This document shows positions 1 to 11,530 of a stretch of 64,000 nt of DNA, in pieces. The translations under genes were made by a program, and so were the position numbers. The stretch comes from Alligator mississippiensis (Eukaryota > Chordata > Crocodylia > Alligatoridae): the NCBI RefSeq assembly GCF_030867095.1, contig NC_081824.1, positions 49,324,882 to 49,388,881 on the forward strand, read 5' to 3'. Within the stretch, counting starts at the first letter, position 1; the number at the start of each line of letters is the position of its first letter. Under the pieces are notes generated by a model, which was not told the origin of the DNA, searched no databases, and saw only the letters and a list, made by a program, of their open reading frames with translations.

Positions 1-917
1 TAAATCTCTTAATTGGTCAGACTTTATTCCCCAAGTAGCTGTTTGTCAGTATATGGAAGACTTAAAAGTTATTGTTTAATATTTGTAAGTACCCTTTGGG
101 AAGTACTATTGACATTTCCTATCACATATTTCCTGTGGGCTTCTCTCCTTTCTTCACTGTGGTTCTAAAGATTTAAATATTTTGTGGGATCACTGTAAAG
201 AACATACAACCATCCACAGTTCTTGGAAAATCTGAAAACCTTGTTGTGAGTGTCATACTCAGCTCCACCCATGGTTAATGTTGCCTTGCTCTTCCTGTTA
301 TCGGATCTTATTTTCAATCTGTTATAAATGGCAGAAATTTCATGCACTGGGCATCTACCTCTGGCTGACTTTTTTTACTCTCTAAAATGAGGATAATAAA
401 ACAGCCATTCTCACAAATGTGTTGGGAAGATGGAATAATTAATGTTTCTGAAACATTCATATGTTATGGTGAAAGCACTGTTAAAATGTCTGTGAAGACA
501 TTTGATAATTTTGTATTTGACGTAAGACTCAAATGGCAAGTTGAATAAAATCTAGGACCTAACTTTCAGCATCCATAAAACTCTTACACTATGTCTGTTC
601 TATTATTTTAGTTTGATTTTCAATCACATAAAGAGGCTCTTACGACACACTGTGGAAAATCTATATTTATATCTGAGTGCAGTCTACACTTCTGGATCAA
701 AAAACCCCTTCAACATTACTTATTCACATAAAGAATGGTTTCATACACAGAAGCTGAACATAGTTCAGTTTTTTAAGCTGTTCTTACTTAAAATTTGAAA
801 CATCATTTTTGAAAACTGCTGGATTAAAATTATATGTTATTTATTGTCTTTTATCTTTACTATGTATTCCTGATATATAAGTCTATATCCTGACTTTCTG
901 ATAAGAGGATTCATTAC
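1..917. other. AT-rich intergenic stretch
   Basis: I see no coding similarity, tandem repeat or recognisable transposon here. Short open frames are rich in stop-avoiding AT codons and look like chance. Confidence 0.5.
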
Positions 918-1617
918 TGTGCAGGCCGGGAGCGGTCCGAGGCTTTCGGGGGCTCGCGGCGGGCTGTGGCCGGGAGCCCGCAACGGTAGGGCAGGTACTT
1001 TTGTACAACAGACTAGAATTAGGCACGGACTCGTAGCGGTTAATTAAAGATTGTTTTACTTACACTGTAGGTGGTCGCGGTGCAGGCAGGAAAAACTTTC
1101 TTGAGTTGCAGTTACAGACAAACACAAGTGGAGTTTGCTAGGCTCCACTGAAGACACACACGGAGTTTGCTAGGCTCCACGAAAACAAACACGACAGAGC
1201 TCTGGATACCCTTGACGAGCGCGCAAAAACCGTAGATACGTCTTAAAAATTTAACGAACAAGATGGGAAGAGGTTGGTGGTTGATCAGGCCGCCGAAATC
1301 CTCTGAGACACACACAAAGTTTCTATTACTCTGCCGCGTGCTCAGAGTCCCCACGAGATGGTTGTGGAGTCCTCTACAACTTGGGCGGAAACTGCTCAAA
1401 CTTCTTATACGACTAGCAAGCCAATCGCTAGCCGCCACGTGGGAATAATTTAGAAACAGCCAATAGTGGGAAACAAATTTACATACGGGTGGTGGGAACT
1501 CCTTTGCACCGGGGTTTTCTCTCTGCAGCTGAGAATTGCACCGTGCAAAGAAAGCTCCATGTGGCGGGAAATAATTCTGCAGTGCTGAAGCGCACACACA
1601 ATCATTGGGTCATGACA
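918..1617 (-). mobile_element. Solo LTR, copy 1 of a three-member family
   Basis: A 700-bp CpG-rich block starts TGTGCAGGCC and ends CATGACA. It is flanked by the perfect 5-bp direct repeat ATTAC (913-917 and 1618-1622). Two more copies lie at 19420 and 46887. The LTR reads on the minus strand, where the family starts TGTCA and ends GCACA, the TG...CA ends of retroviral LTRs. The TATA-like region near 1411 has decayed relative to copy 2. No internal gag, pol or env is present, so it is a solo LTR left by recombination. A 5-bp duplication fits several ERV or Gypsy groups and the class cannot be assigned from the LTR alone. Confidence 0.88.
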
Positions 1618-2204
1618 ATTACCTTCATTAGTTTTACAGCCTGTTAGTGTCCACAGCCTATGGTGTGCAGCAGGCCAGCGCCCCCCAGGCACCCCTCCCC
1701 GGGAGGAGCTGGCAGCCGGCAGCAGTGTGGCTGGCCGCTCTCTGTGGTGGGGTGTGGGGCTGGGCCAAGGGTGAGGCAACCAGTAAGCAGGGTGCTGAAG
1801 GCCCTGGTCCCTTCCTCTGCCTGCCACCCTTCCTCATCACTGGAGGTGTCAGGGCAGGTTGTGGGTGAGAGAGGGCCTCCCCTGCTGGTGGCACTTGCAG
1901 GGGTGCAGTCTGTCTCCTAGGGCACCAAAATGTGGGTCAGCTTCCACATGAAGGGCATGGTCTTCTAGGAATGACTGGACCCACAATTGAAGTCAGTTAT
2001 GGCCACCCACTGTACCCACAAGACCTGGCTGCCGCACCATCTGACTGCATCCCAGCTGAAATTCTAATATTATAAAAGCCTTAGTCTGTCCATCCGTAAT
2101 GCTTTATTTGCACTCTGATTGGTTGTCTCGGCAGCCAGCCAAAGTGCTCTGTACAGACAGAGACACACGGCAGAGTGCCGCCATGACAGCAGGGACTGAG
2201 GGGC
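1618..2204. other. Unassigned, GC-rich in part
   Basis: Positions 1660-1910 are GC-rich and open in several frames on both strands with no recognisable protein, as in the GC-rich cores of MITEs elsewhere in the window. The rest is unremarkable. Confidence 0.4.
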
Positions 2205-2395
2205 CTGAGCACTAAAGTCTCTGTGTTAATGTGCTTCAACTAATCATGCCTAAATTTGATACTTGCTTTATGCTTTGTACTTGCTTTATTCACCATTTTT
2301 AAGGCTCATTAAGGGTGCGCATGTATAGAAGTGCACCCTTAATGCATCCTAAATCAGTCTAATGTGCATTAAATGCACATGTATAGACATACCCT
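2205..2395. mobile_element. Decayed MITE of the CATGTAGAC family
   Basis: The right end (about 2370-2395) reads as a mutated form of the terminal motif ACATGTAGACATGCCC seen at the ends of the MITEs at 14028 and 21313. The interior has the same repeated TAATGTGC/GCATTA words. No target duplication could be read. Confidence 0.45.
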
Positions 2396-4493
2396 GTGTG
2401 TAACTAATGTTAGTCATTTTATCTAGTGCACTACTGGAAGGGATTGAGATATGACAACTGAGGAAAGTGGCATAAGAACTTGAATAGAACAGAGAATGCT
2501 TTCCTTTTCGTTTAAGATTGGTTGATTTATATTGTACATAAATAGGTTCAGATTCTGATAGCCCTACATATATATGTTTTAACATACATATGTTTTAAAA
2601 TACTCTTAGTCTGGACATAAACATTCTTTTGACAAAGTTCTTTGGGACAGGTTACTAATATTTATTAAGAAATATTATCAAATGAAACATAATTTCTATT
2701 TTATTCCTTTTAATTTATTTACTTAACACTAATGGTTTCATCTACTTCATGTTTAATACCTTTCTTATGATAAGCTCTTGCTTATCAGTACCTCCTTGAT
2801 TACTTTAAGCTCTCCATGGATAATTCAGTTTAATATGCTGAATAACTTGATTGAGGTTAATGAGCATTGAAGTAATCTTTTCAGTCCAATTGTGATTTTC
2901 CACCCTCAAGGATGTCAGTTGTTCCTACTCTGTCTCTGATTATCAGGTAATGAATGTCCACAAAACATTTAATAACGAAAAATGACTAACAAATTTTATT
3001 TGAATTAAATCTTTTTCATTTATAGCATTAAGTTTATAGTGTTGAGAATTAGAACATCCATGGATCTTGTTCTCCATTCCCATATCTGGCACAATACCCT
3101 GAGATCATCCTATTTATATTTATATGTATGTGTTTTCATAAGTCTCACACATTTTTATCTGGAGAGTGTGGGAGCCTTTGCTTTCCTTAGAACCTGTGGT
3201 GCATCTGGTTGCCACTTGGTCAATGTGGTAGCCAATTCTCCCATATCTCTTCTAGGATCAATGCTTTCCTCAGTCTTCCAAGAAATTTCTGGGGAAAAAA
3301 AGACTCCAAAATCCTTAGAAATCCCTAAAAAGGGACATCTGCAGGTTCTTTAGCAACACTAACAACCCTATGCTAGCTGATTTCCACAAGCCCTAAGAAC
3401 ATGATTAAAAATGTATTGAAGCTGATGAAGTGAGCTTCAGTCCCTGAAACCTTGTGCTAAAGATGTACTTTGGTTAGTCTATAAGGTGCAAATCCAACCA
3501 GCCTTCCACTCAACTTCAGACTGACACAGATAACTAAATTTCTCAAACTCTTTCAAGCATGAAATCCTGATTGGATCAAAGTCAATGACAGTTTTGTTTC
3601 TGAGTTTAGTAACACTAGTACTTTGCCACAAAAGTTTCCTGGTTATCCTGTATTAAAGATTGTGCAAGTGATAACAGTAGTTTGCTAGGAAACAGGAGAC
3701 TTGGGCTTATTTCCCTTCCCAGACTCAAGCTCCACTTCCCACAATTAAGGAGGATGCCCTACCACCAGGCTAGAACCCATGTATGTCAGCATTCTCTGAG
3801 AACATGCATTAGATTGGACCCCTCATATGGGGAATAAACCCCCTCATAGGGGGAAGAATGTATAATTTCTGGATTCTGATTGGACTGAGCCAAGTGCCAA
3901 GTTGCTCAGACTGACCCCATCCTAGGTGAGATCACATATGTAGCCAGTGGAACTAGAGTCAACAGGTAAGTCACCCATGAGCTTAGGCACTTCTAGGGCT
4001 AAGTAGCAGATAAGCAAGGCTTTTGTGATAGTATTTTGAACTTTGTCTCCTGAATTCCACCTAAGTCCCAGATTCAGTACCTAAATATTTTACTGGGCCT
4101 ATCCAAAAGCTATTTAAGTTCAAATAACTTTTTGTATAGATTTTAAGCTGCAGGAATACCATATGTTTTCACTTTTATAGAAGCTTTGATAAACATTTTT
4201 GCATTAAAATATTTGTTATAATCTATCTTATATTGCTATGCTATATATTTGTAGCTCAATAGGATTGTACAGATCAGTCATTTTGTGTCTTTTAAACATG
4301 GCTCTTTGCCATTTTTTGCTCTAAATTAAATTCATTCTTTTGGTAATGGTAACCCATCAATTTCCACATTTGTAACTCCAGCAATTTTTTACTGTATGAA
4401 TCCTATGTCTCTCTGGTTTCTGTTAGAAAAATGAATTTGTATTCCTAATAACTTGCTACTGTTATTGACACCTCAAGATGTAAACAGAATTTC
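2396..4493. other. Unannotated intergenic stretch
   Basis: AT-rich sequence with no gene, tandem repeat or transposon that I can recognise. The open frame at 3039-3353 has no recognisable domain. Confidence 0.45.
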
Positions 4494-5640
4494 TTGATCA
4501 AAATGGCTTATAAATCTGCTACCACTTCCTGGGGGCCTGCAGTGGGCCCTGGCCACTGCCCAAGGGGAGCTCCAGGCTCCAACCGCAGCTCAGCTACCAG
4601 CAGCCACCATCTCTCTTCAAAAGCCAGCCCTGCTCCCTGCACTCTGGTCATCCACCTACTTGGCCAGGAACAATGTGAAACATAGGGAAGGCACATGGCA
4701 GCACTTTCCTCACTGCCTCTGTCTCCCCATGCCATGACTGCTTATGCCCCTGCCCCTGTCCCTAAAAGCAACTACCAGTGCACCATACTCCAGCAGGCCA
4801 CTGCACTGGCCCTGCTGGCCCACCACAGTGACTGACTGCCAGCTGGCCCATGGCCATCTCACCCACCCTGGATCCCTCACATGCAGTGACCACTTGCCTG
4901 CCCTCTATGTACCATGCCAGGGCTGCAGCTGTGCACCTGTCACCTCCACCCCATTTGCCTGGCCAGACTCTGGCAGGAACACTGATAACAGGCTCCAGGA
5001 TGCCACCAAAGGGGCCACCGTACCTCTTCTAGATCTCCAGCTCTGCTGCCTCTGGGCCCACCGGGCCAGTCAGGACTGGTGGTGGCATGTCATCCAGCAC
5101 ACCTGGGATGATGAGTGGTGGCTGGAGGCCCTCATGATGACCCAGGTCACATTCTGGGATCTCCAGGAACAGCTCTGGCCACACCTGGAGCGTCAGGACA
5201 CTGCCACGTGGCTGCCCCTCCCCATGACACCCAGCTGGAGTGAGCCTTCCAGCACCTCAAGGGACGCTGGCACACCCTCATCACCCACCTCAAGTTCATT
5301 GTAGAGAACCTCCCCAGGCCATAGTCACAGCTTATGCGCAGCATAACATCTGTGAGGCCAAGGGAAAGCTCATTTGTGAGGCTTGGGCAGAAGATGCATG
5401 ACATGTAGAGTATGCCTAGCAGCAGGAGCACCACCCACAGTAGCACTGGCAGTGGTGGCCTCCCAACCAAGGTCGCAGGAAAGCTGCACACCCACCAGCA
5501 GGGGTAAGGGAACTGGGTGCAGAACATGCTGGCTGAACACCTCCTCCAGCACTCCCCACTCTAGCCTGCCTACACCATCACCAACACACCCCCCACCCAC
5601 CCTGCCCACCCCCAGCACCACGCTTACTGCAGACGTATCT
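4494..5640 (+). mobile_element. Internally deleted Harbinger (PIF) DNA transposon
   Basis: A GC-rich block carries residual Harbinger transposase similarity on the plus strand. The N-terminal part (about 5060-5210) runs directly into the C-terminal part (about 5244-5570), and the segment that should hold the DDE catalytic core is missing. This is the architecture of a non-autonomous derivative that needs an enzyme supplied elsewhere. Its edges are approximate because no terminal repeat was seen. A minus-strand CR1 lies immediately downstream. Confidence 0.6.
5055..5570 (+). pseudogene. Harbinger transposase remnant, catalytic core deleted
   Basis: The frame read through about 5073-5210 has the features of the Harbinger transposase N-terminus: a QDWW...HTWDDEWWLEA stretch followed by TFWDLQEQLWPHLERQDT. 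From about 5244, in a shifted frame, FQHLKGRWHTLITHLK leads, after a further frameshift near 5316, to HNICEAKGK, which is the family's conserved C-terminal helix region. Between them the catalytic acidic triad is absent, and stops occur after about 5390. In intact elements this protein cuts and pastes the element together with a Myb-like partner protein. This copy cannot encode an active enzyme. Assignment is by family pattern recognition. Confidence 0.62.
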
Positions 5641-5765
5641 CAGAAGAACAAGTTTTTATTCCCTTCACATCCACCAGATCCCCCTTACCTCTCCCTCCCC
5701 AATAAACAGAACCCTTCCACTACCCCACCCATCAACAATAACAAACCTTCTTCCCCATGGAAACT

Positions 5766-8242
5766 ATTCATAGATTCATAGATGCTAGGGTCAGAAGGGA
5801 CCTCAATAGATCATTGAGCCTGACCCCCTGCATAGGCAGGAAAGAGTGCTGGGTCTAGATGACCCCAGCTAGATGCCTATCTAACCTCTTGAAGACCCCC
5901 AGGGTAGGGGAGAGCACCACCTCCCTTGGGAGCCCATTCCAGACCTTGGCCACTCGAACTGTGAAGAAGTTCTTCCTAATGTCTAGTCTAAATCTGCTCT
6001 CTGCTAGCTTGTGGCCATTATTTCTTGTAATCCCCAGGGGCGCCTTGGTAAATAAAACCTCACCAATTCCCTTCTGTGCCCCCGTGATGAACTTATAGGC
6101 AGCCACAAGGTTGCCCCTCAACCTTCTCTTGTGGAGGCTGAAGAGGTCCAGGTGCCCCAGTCTCTCCTCATAGGGCTTGGCCTGCAAGCCCTTAACCATA
6201 CGAGTGGCCCTTCTCTGGACCCTCTCCAGGTTATCCACATCCCTCTTGAAGTGCGGCGCCCAGAATTGCACGCAGTATTCCAACTGCGGTCTGACCAGCA
6301 CCCAATAGAGAGGAAGTATCACCTCCTTGGATCTGTTCGTCATGCATCTGCTGATGCACGATAAAGTGCCATTAGCTTTTCTGATGGCTTCGTCACATTG
6401 CCGACTCATGTTCATCTTGGAGTCCACTAGGACTCCAAGATCCCTTTCCGCTTCCGTGCCACCAAGCAGGTCATTTCCTAGGCAGTAGGTATGCTGGACA
6501 TTTTTCCTCCCTAGGTGCAGCACTTTGCATTTCTCCTTGTTGAATTGCATTCTGTTGTTTTCTGCCCATATGTCCAACCTGTCCAGGTCTGCTTGTAGTT
6601 GTTCCCTGCCCTCTGTTGTGTCTACTTCTCCCCACAGTTTTGTGTCATCCGCAAACTTGGACAGAGTACACTTCAGTCCCTCGTCCAAGTCGCTGATGAA
6701 GACATTGAAGAGTATCGGTCCTAGGACTCAGCCCTGCAGGACTCCACTGCCCACACCCTTCCAGGTCGATACCAACCCGTCCACTACGACTCTCTGGGTG
6801 CAACCCTCTAGCCAATTCGTCACCCACCAGATTGTGTAGTCATCCAAGTCACAGCCTCTTAACTTGTTCACCAGTATGGTGTGGGATACCGTATCGAAGG
6901 CCCTCCTGAAGTCTAAGTATATGATGTCAACCCCTACTCCTGCGTCCAGGTGTTTTGTAACCTCGTCATAAAAAGAAACTAGATTAGTCAGGCATGATCT
7001 ACCTGCTATGAACCCGTGCTGGTTTCCCCTCAGCATAATTATTCGTGCCAGGCTCTTGCAAATGTGAGCCTTGATAATTTTTTCAAAGACTTTGCCAAGG
7101 ATGGAGGTGAGGCTGACTGGCCTATAGTTGCCTGGGTCCTCCTTCCTCCCCTTCTTGAAAATGGGGACCACATTGGCTCTTTTCCAGTCCTCTGGGACCT
7201 GGCCCGTGCTCCACGATTGTTCAAATATTCCCACCAGTGGCTGCACAATGACGTCAGCCAGTGCCTTCAGTACCCTCGGATGGAGCTCATCCGGGCCTGC
7301 CGACTTAAACACATCCAGTTCCTCCAAGTGACTCTGCACCATCTCAGGGTCTACGCATGGTAGTCTGGCACCCTGCTGCTGCCTCTCTACCATCTCAGTG
7401 AGAGACTTTTCTTGCCCCTCGCTTAGGAACACTGAGGCAAAGAACTCATTGAGGAGTTCAGCCTTGTCCCCCCTATCCATCACCAATTGCTTCTGCCCAT
7501 TTAGTAGGGGTCCTATTCCACCCTGGGCCTTCCTTTTACTCCCTATATAGCTGAAAAACAATTTTTTGTTATCCTTAACTTGGGATGACATCCTCAGCTC
7601 CATGGTAGCTTTGGCCCGTCTAACTGCCTCCCTACAAGCACGAGCAGAGGAGGTATATTCCTCTTTGGTAATCTCTCCCCATTTCCACTTTTTATATGCT
7701 CCCCTTTTAGCCCATAGGCTGCTCTGGATTTCTCTGGTCAGCCAGGGAAGCTTTCTGGCCCCTTTCCCTCTTTTACCTCGCATCGGGATCATCTCCCTCT
7801 GTGCCCGAAGGATCATTTCCTTAAGGTACAGCCACCCTTCCTGGGCTCCCATCTCTTCAAAACTCCTACTCTGCAGTGCCTCCTTGACTAATCGCCTGAG
7901 TTCCTTGAAATCAGCTTTCCTAAAGTCTAGCACTTTCACCCTACTAGTTACCTTACCCACTCGACATCTTATGATGAATTCTATTATTTAGTGATCACTG
8001 TCCCCCAGGTGACCACCTATCTGTAGGTCCCCTACCATGTCATCCCCTGTTGCCAATACCAGGTCCAGTAAGACATTTCCCCTATTGGGACCATGTACCT
8101 CCTGCGTCAGGTGGAGGTCCTGTACACAGGATAGGAACCTGCGTGAACGGTGGGACTTTGCTGTCTGCGTCTCCCAGCAGATGTCTGAGTAGTTTAGGTC
8201 CCCAATGACTACCACCTCCTTAGTTTTTATGGTCTCCATGTA
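5766..8242 (-). mobile_element. CR1 LINE, 5'-truncated, about 2.5 kb
   Basis: A minus-strand CR1 non-LTR retrotransposon. The 3' end is at about 5766, marked by short ATTCATAG-type terminal repeats (plus-strand 5766-5783) after the ORF2 stop near 5855. The element runs back through reverse transcriptase and part of the endonuclease and stops abruptly near 8242, which is the usual 5' truncation from incomplete reverse transcription. CR1 insertions typically lack target duplications and none was seen. It is the best preserved LINE in the window. Confidence 0.92.
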
Positions 8243-8245
8243 CAA
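5855..8245 (-). pseudogene. CR1 ORF2 (endonuclease-reverse transcriptase), two stops
   Basis: One continuous minus-strand frame is broken only by stop codons at 7988-7990 and 6728-6730. The first segment (8245-7988) is the end of the apurinic-type endonuclease, with GDLNYSDICWE and the terminal GDSDH motif. The second (7960-6728) holds the reverse transcriptase fingers and palm: NYRPVSLTS, the catalytic-aspartate motif YLDFRRAFD, and the GVLQG motif just before the second stop. The third (6688-5855) has FADDTKL with the catalytic pair, then the thumb and C-terminal region ending HLAGVI. The protein would make cDNA at the nicked target. The two substitutions and missing 5' end make it inactive. 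Confidence 0.92.
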
Positions 8246-8781
8246 TATTTTTCATGTGCCATCCCAGGGTGTGGGGCTGTGAGGTGGGGGTGTCTAAGGG
8301 GCAGAGCCCAGGGGTAGGTGACCAGCACCCTCGCCAATGGCCATTCCCCCATGGGTGCACACGCCGTGGTGAGTGTGACGGGCTCTCCTAGAGGTGATGG
8401 CAGCTGGTGCTTTCCTGGCCATTGGCAGTTCTCCCTCCAGCAGCTGGCATCCAGGGCCAGCAGAGGCTACATGTGATCATGGTCCCATCGCAGGTGGCTC
8501 CATCTGTGTGCCCACATAAAGTTGGGGGCATTGGTGGTTGGCGCCTAGGTTGGGGGCTGAATGGTGCCAGAACTGGACCAGGGTCTAGGGTAGGTGCAAC
8601 TGGATGCTGGAGGTGGTGCAGGACCTCCTTCCAGGCCCAGGCTGGGCCCTGCTTCTGGGTGGCAGGAGGCTGCTAGAGGGCAGGTGGGGATAGGGTCAGG
8701 GACCAAGCAATGGCCAGCATGAAGGTGACTGCCAGGACTAGAATGATGTCCAGCACCCAGTAGTCATCATCTATGTCCTAC
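8246..8781. other. GC-rich block, probably decayed DNA transposon
   Basis: Base composition and TGG/CCA-rich wording resemble the Harbinger-derived blocks at 4.5 and 12.4 kb, but no protein motif could be read. Confidence 0.35.
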
Positions 8782-10299
8782 ACTGTTACCAGATTTGCCC
8801 ATCACTTTGGGGTATGCTCATTTATTAGGGACACATTTCTAGGGTCTTTTTAATTCTATCAGTGTGCTGCTTGTGTTTCTATATGGAGCTGTATCTCTCC
8901 TTTCTGCAAGTCCTCATCCCCAGTAGAGCTATCTTTCAGGACTCGATTTCAGTGGGGCTGGGTTCCTCCAGCCACCACATCAGTCAAATACACATACACA
9001 CATACAGATTAATGTGACATGCCTGACCTGGCTGGGTTGATCAGCATGTACAGGTTGACACTCTCATATGCCAGGAATCAGTTCATTAAGGTAACAATAA
9101 AATGCAGTCAGACGCAAGCACGCAGGTGAACAGAATACCTCTGAGATCTGGCTGGGTATCTAGCCGACACCCTCATGGGCCAGCATTCAGTTCATTAGGG
9201 CACGTCTGAGCCAAACTGGGTCAATCAGCCTATACAAGCTGATCCCCTTATGTGTCTCAAACTGAGCACATCCCAATCTTTTGCCCTAACTGTCCTAGTA
9301 GTGGTAGCCTCTTGATAAGCAGACCCAACAGTATTTCTGGGCTTCACAGGGATCTTTGGCTTAGGTAAAAGAAGCATTGCTGCACAGCAAGTGGGGAAGG
9401 AAAGTAGAGAAGGAAAAATGCGCCCAGTTACCACCAGTTTGACTACAAAAGTTATTTATTGCTAAGTATATGAAATTTATAATGGTACTAGTAGTAATAG
9501 ACATGCAAGGGAAAACAAACAAAAACAATTACAATATTACCCTGGTTTCATTGAGTATTTGGGGAAACCTAGCTCAAGCTTAACTAATAACTAACTAATA
9601 AAATTCAGGTTCAGAAAGCTATGCCTAGAGAGAAAAAAGAAAAAGAGAGAGAGAATGAGAGAGAGCAAGAGCTGGGATCTCACCGTTCCAAGGCACTCGG
9701 GTGATTTGTTGACAAGCAAAGTTCTCAGCATGATCCTTGAAGGGAAATGATCTGTTTTTCCCAGCTTCTTGAGAACAACAGCGGATGGTGTCAGAGTGAT
9801 TTCTCTCTCTCTTGAAGCAGACTGTTTGCTGCTTTACATCTTTCTTATACCCTTAGTCTAGCCTCTTCAAAGCATTCTTTTAATTGTGTAAATCAAGAGG
9901 GTCCCAAGCCATAATTGACAGGGGAAATCCTGTTATATAAACAGTTTAAATTTAAATGAATTACCTTTTTCAGTGACAAGGGGTCATCTGGTTTGGAACA
10001 TCTCAAGAAACTGATTAACAACCAGGAAAAACATTAAGTTTTAAGGAGTAACCAGACACCTAGGAGCCATCTTGAAATTATTATGAATATACTGGAAGGG
10101 ATCTTCTCAGATGGCCTAGCTATACTTGCACTGTGAGGTCAGCATCAGTATTTTGGATTTTACCTGTTGTGAATAAGCCTCAGCTTAGCATGATTTTCAG
10201 ATTTTACTGTAGTCTTTTAACAAACTCAAGGGGACTAGTTGGAGTGTTCATAAACTTTGTGGGAGGACTTCTACTAGTCATCCCAGGAAAAGTATGACA
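8782..10299 (-). mobile_element. Possible second-family LTR-like element
   Basis: Read on the minus strand, the block starts TGTCATAC and ends TAACA. It has a TATA-like GGTATAAGAAAG (plus-strand about 9845-9856) and an AATAAA polyadenylation signal about 390 bp downstream (plus-strand TTTATT near 9454). This order matches the U3-R-U5 layout of a retroviral LTR. No target duplication was found, so the boundaries and the call are tentative. It also contains a GA-rich tract and an imperfect repeated motif at 9023-9255. Confidence 0.28.
9627..9672. repeat. GA-rich low-complexity tract
   Basis: Purine-only run of AGAGAG/GAAAA words with two single-base interruptions. Confidence 0.8.
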
Positions 10300-10413
10300 G
10301 CATTTGTGGCCAGGGCTCCAACGGGCTGGATGCTATGATGAACCCTTAACCATTGTTCAAACGTTGCCCATACCCACTCTGACTCGGTCTCTTGCCTCAG
10401 CGACCGAGTTAAG

Positions 10414-10480
10414 TCAATCAAGTTTAAATAGGCATCCCATACTGGGACCGGGAAATGTATGGCCCAAGATGCCTATTAAA
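10414..10480. repeat. Short inverted repeat AGTTTAAATAGGCAT/ATGCCTATTAAACT
   Basis: Left arm AGTTTAAATAGGCAT and right arm ATGCCTATTAAACT face each other about 30 bp apart, with GTATGG/CCATAC also pairing inside. It could be the terminal inverted repeat of a small element or a relic hairpin. Confidence 0.5.
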
Positions 10481-10539
10481 CTTTTCTTTTGCTTAGTTCT
10501 GAGTAGATGAGGTGTGGGGTGGGAAATAGAAAAAGTCCT

Positions 10540-11000
10540 TTGTAAGTCTGGCAGACTGGGTGCCAGGGCTCCCTCAGGAACACAGAGCTGACAGCTAACA
10601 ACACTGCCCTGCCCAGGACCATAGTCTGCTCTCACAGTGCTTCTGCCCCCTTGTGCTTCAGGGCCAGTGGCTGCACCTAGAATTCCTGGTCAGCCTGGTC
10701 CCATGTATCTTCCTGGGCCATGTGCTCCACCTGCCACCTGTCCTGGCGGGCTACATCCTCCACCTGCCAGGCTCAAGTAACCAGCAGGCAGGCCTCTGAC
10801 GCCTGGACCAGGCAGTCCAGGAACAGGGTACTGCCCAGCATCCTCCTCTGGTGGAGCTGATGCATCTGCAGGGCCCTGGCTGTGGGCATCAATGACCCTG
10901 AAGTTGCATCTAAGCTACCAAGTGCAGCCTCTCCTCTACGTGCAGCTGTAGACCCTGTAGAACCACGAGAAAGAAGCTGGTTGTGAGAGTTTGCAACATT
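10540..11000 (-). mobile_element. GC-rich remnant, possible Harbinger partner tail
   Basis: On the minus strand, short frame pieces are rich in the words QDRWQVEHMAQED. This is the repetitive charged, coiled-coil-like tail that follows the Myb/SANT domain in many vertebrate Harbinger second proteins. It is split by stops and not contiguous with the SANT-like remnant at 13.2-13.5 kb, although both lie on the same strand in the expected order. Confidence 0.35.
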
Positions 11001-11530
11001 TTAGAGATCAGATGCTTTGTACCAAGGGCCATCTGGTGGCTGGCCTCAGATTGGGGGTCAGGCATGCACGGGTGCCCAGGAACCATGGTAGATTAGGTGG
11101 GCAGGCCCAGGCCCAGGCTGCTGCTAGCCATCCCCCTGTCCCCAATCATTCCTCTGGGGCTGGTGGGCTGCTGGGTGCTGGCTTCAGGCTGCCTGCCTCC
11201 CCCGCCCCATTCCCAGGGTAAAACAGGTCAGGATCCCAGGTCCTGAGACCCTGCTCCCTTCCCTGCCCCCCCACTCCTGCAGGCCAGCCTGTTTCTGGTC
11301 CTGCCCCTCAACCCAGTGTCTGGGCTTGAGGTGTATGGGGCTCCCAGATGACTGGGATGAGGAGCTGCCCATGTCCCTGCCCTCCCCATAGGGGACCTCT
11401 CCAGGAAGGCACCCCAGGGCCAGCAACCCCCCCATGCCGCAGATGCATCCAGAGCATGCCCCTGCTGTGTGGGCCCCAGGCAGTGCTTGAAGAGCAGTTG
11501 GCATGGGCTGAAGTTCCTGACTCACTACAC
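11001..11530. other. GC-rich stretch, no recognisable content
   Basis: It is open in several frames on both strands because of composition. I see no domain, terminal repeat or tandem unit. Confidence 0.35.

Noticed and set aside
4744..5304. 186-codon open frame as an independent host gene
   Set aside because: Its only recognisable part is Harbinger transposase N-terminus, and the frame ends out of register with the C-terminal part.
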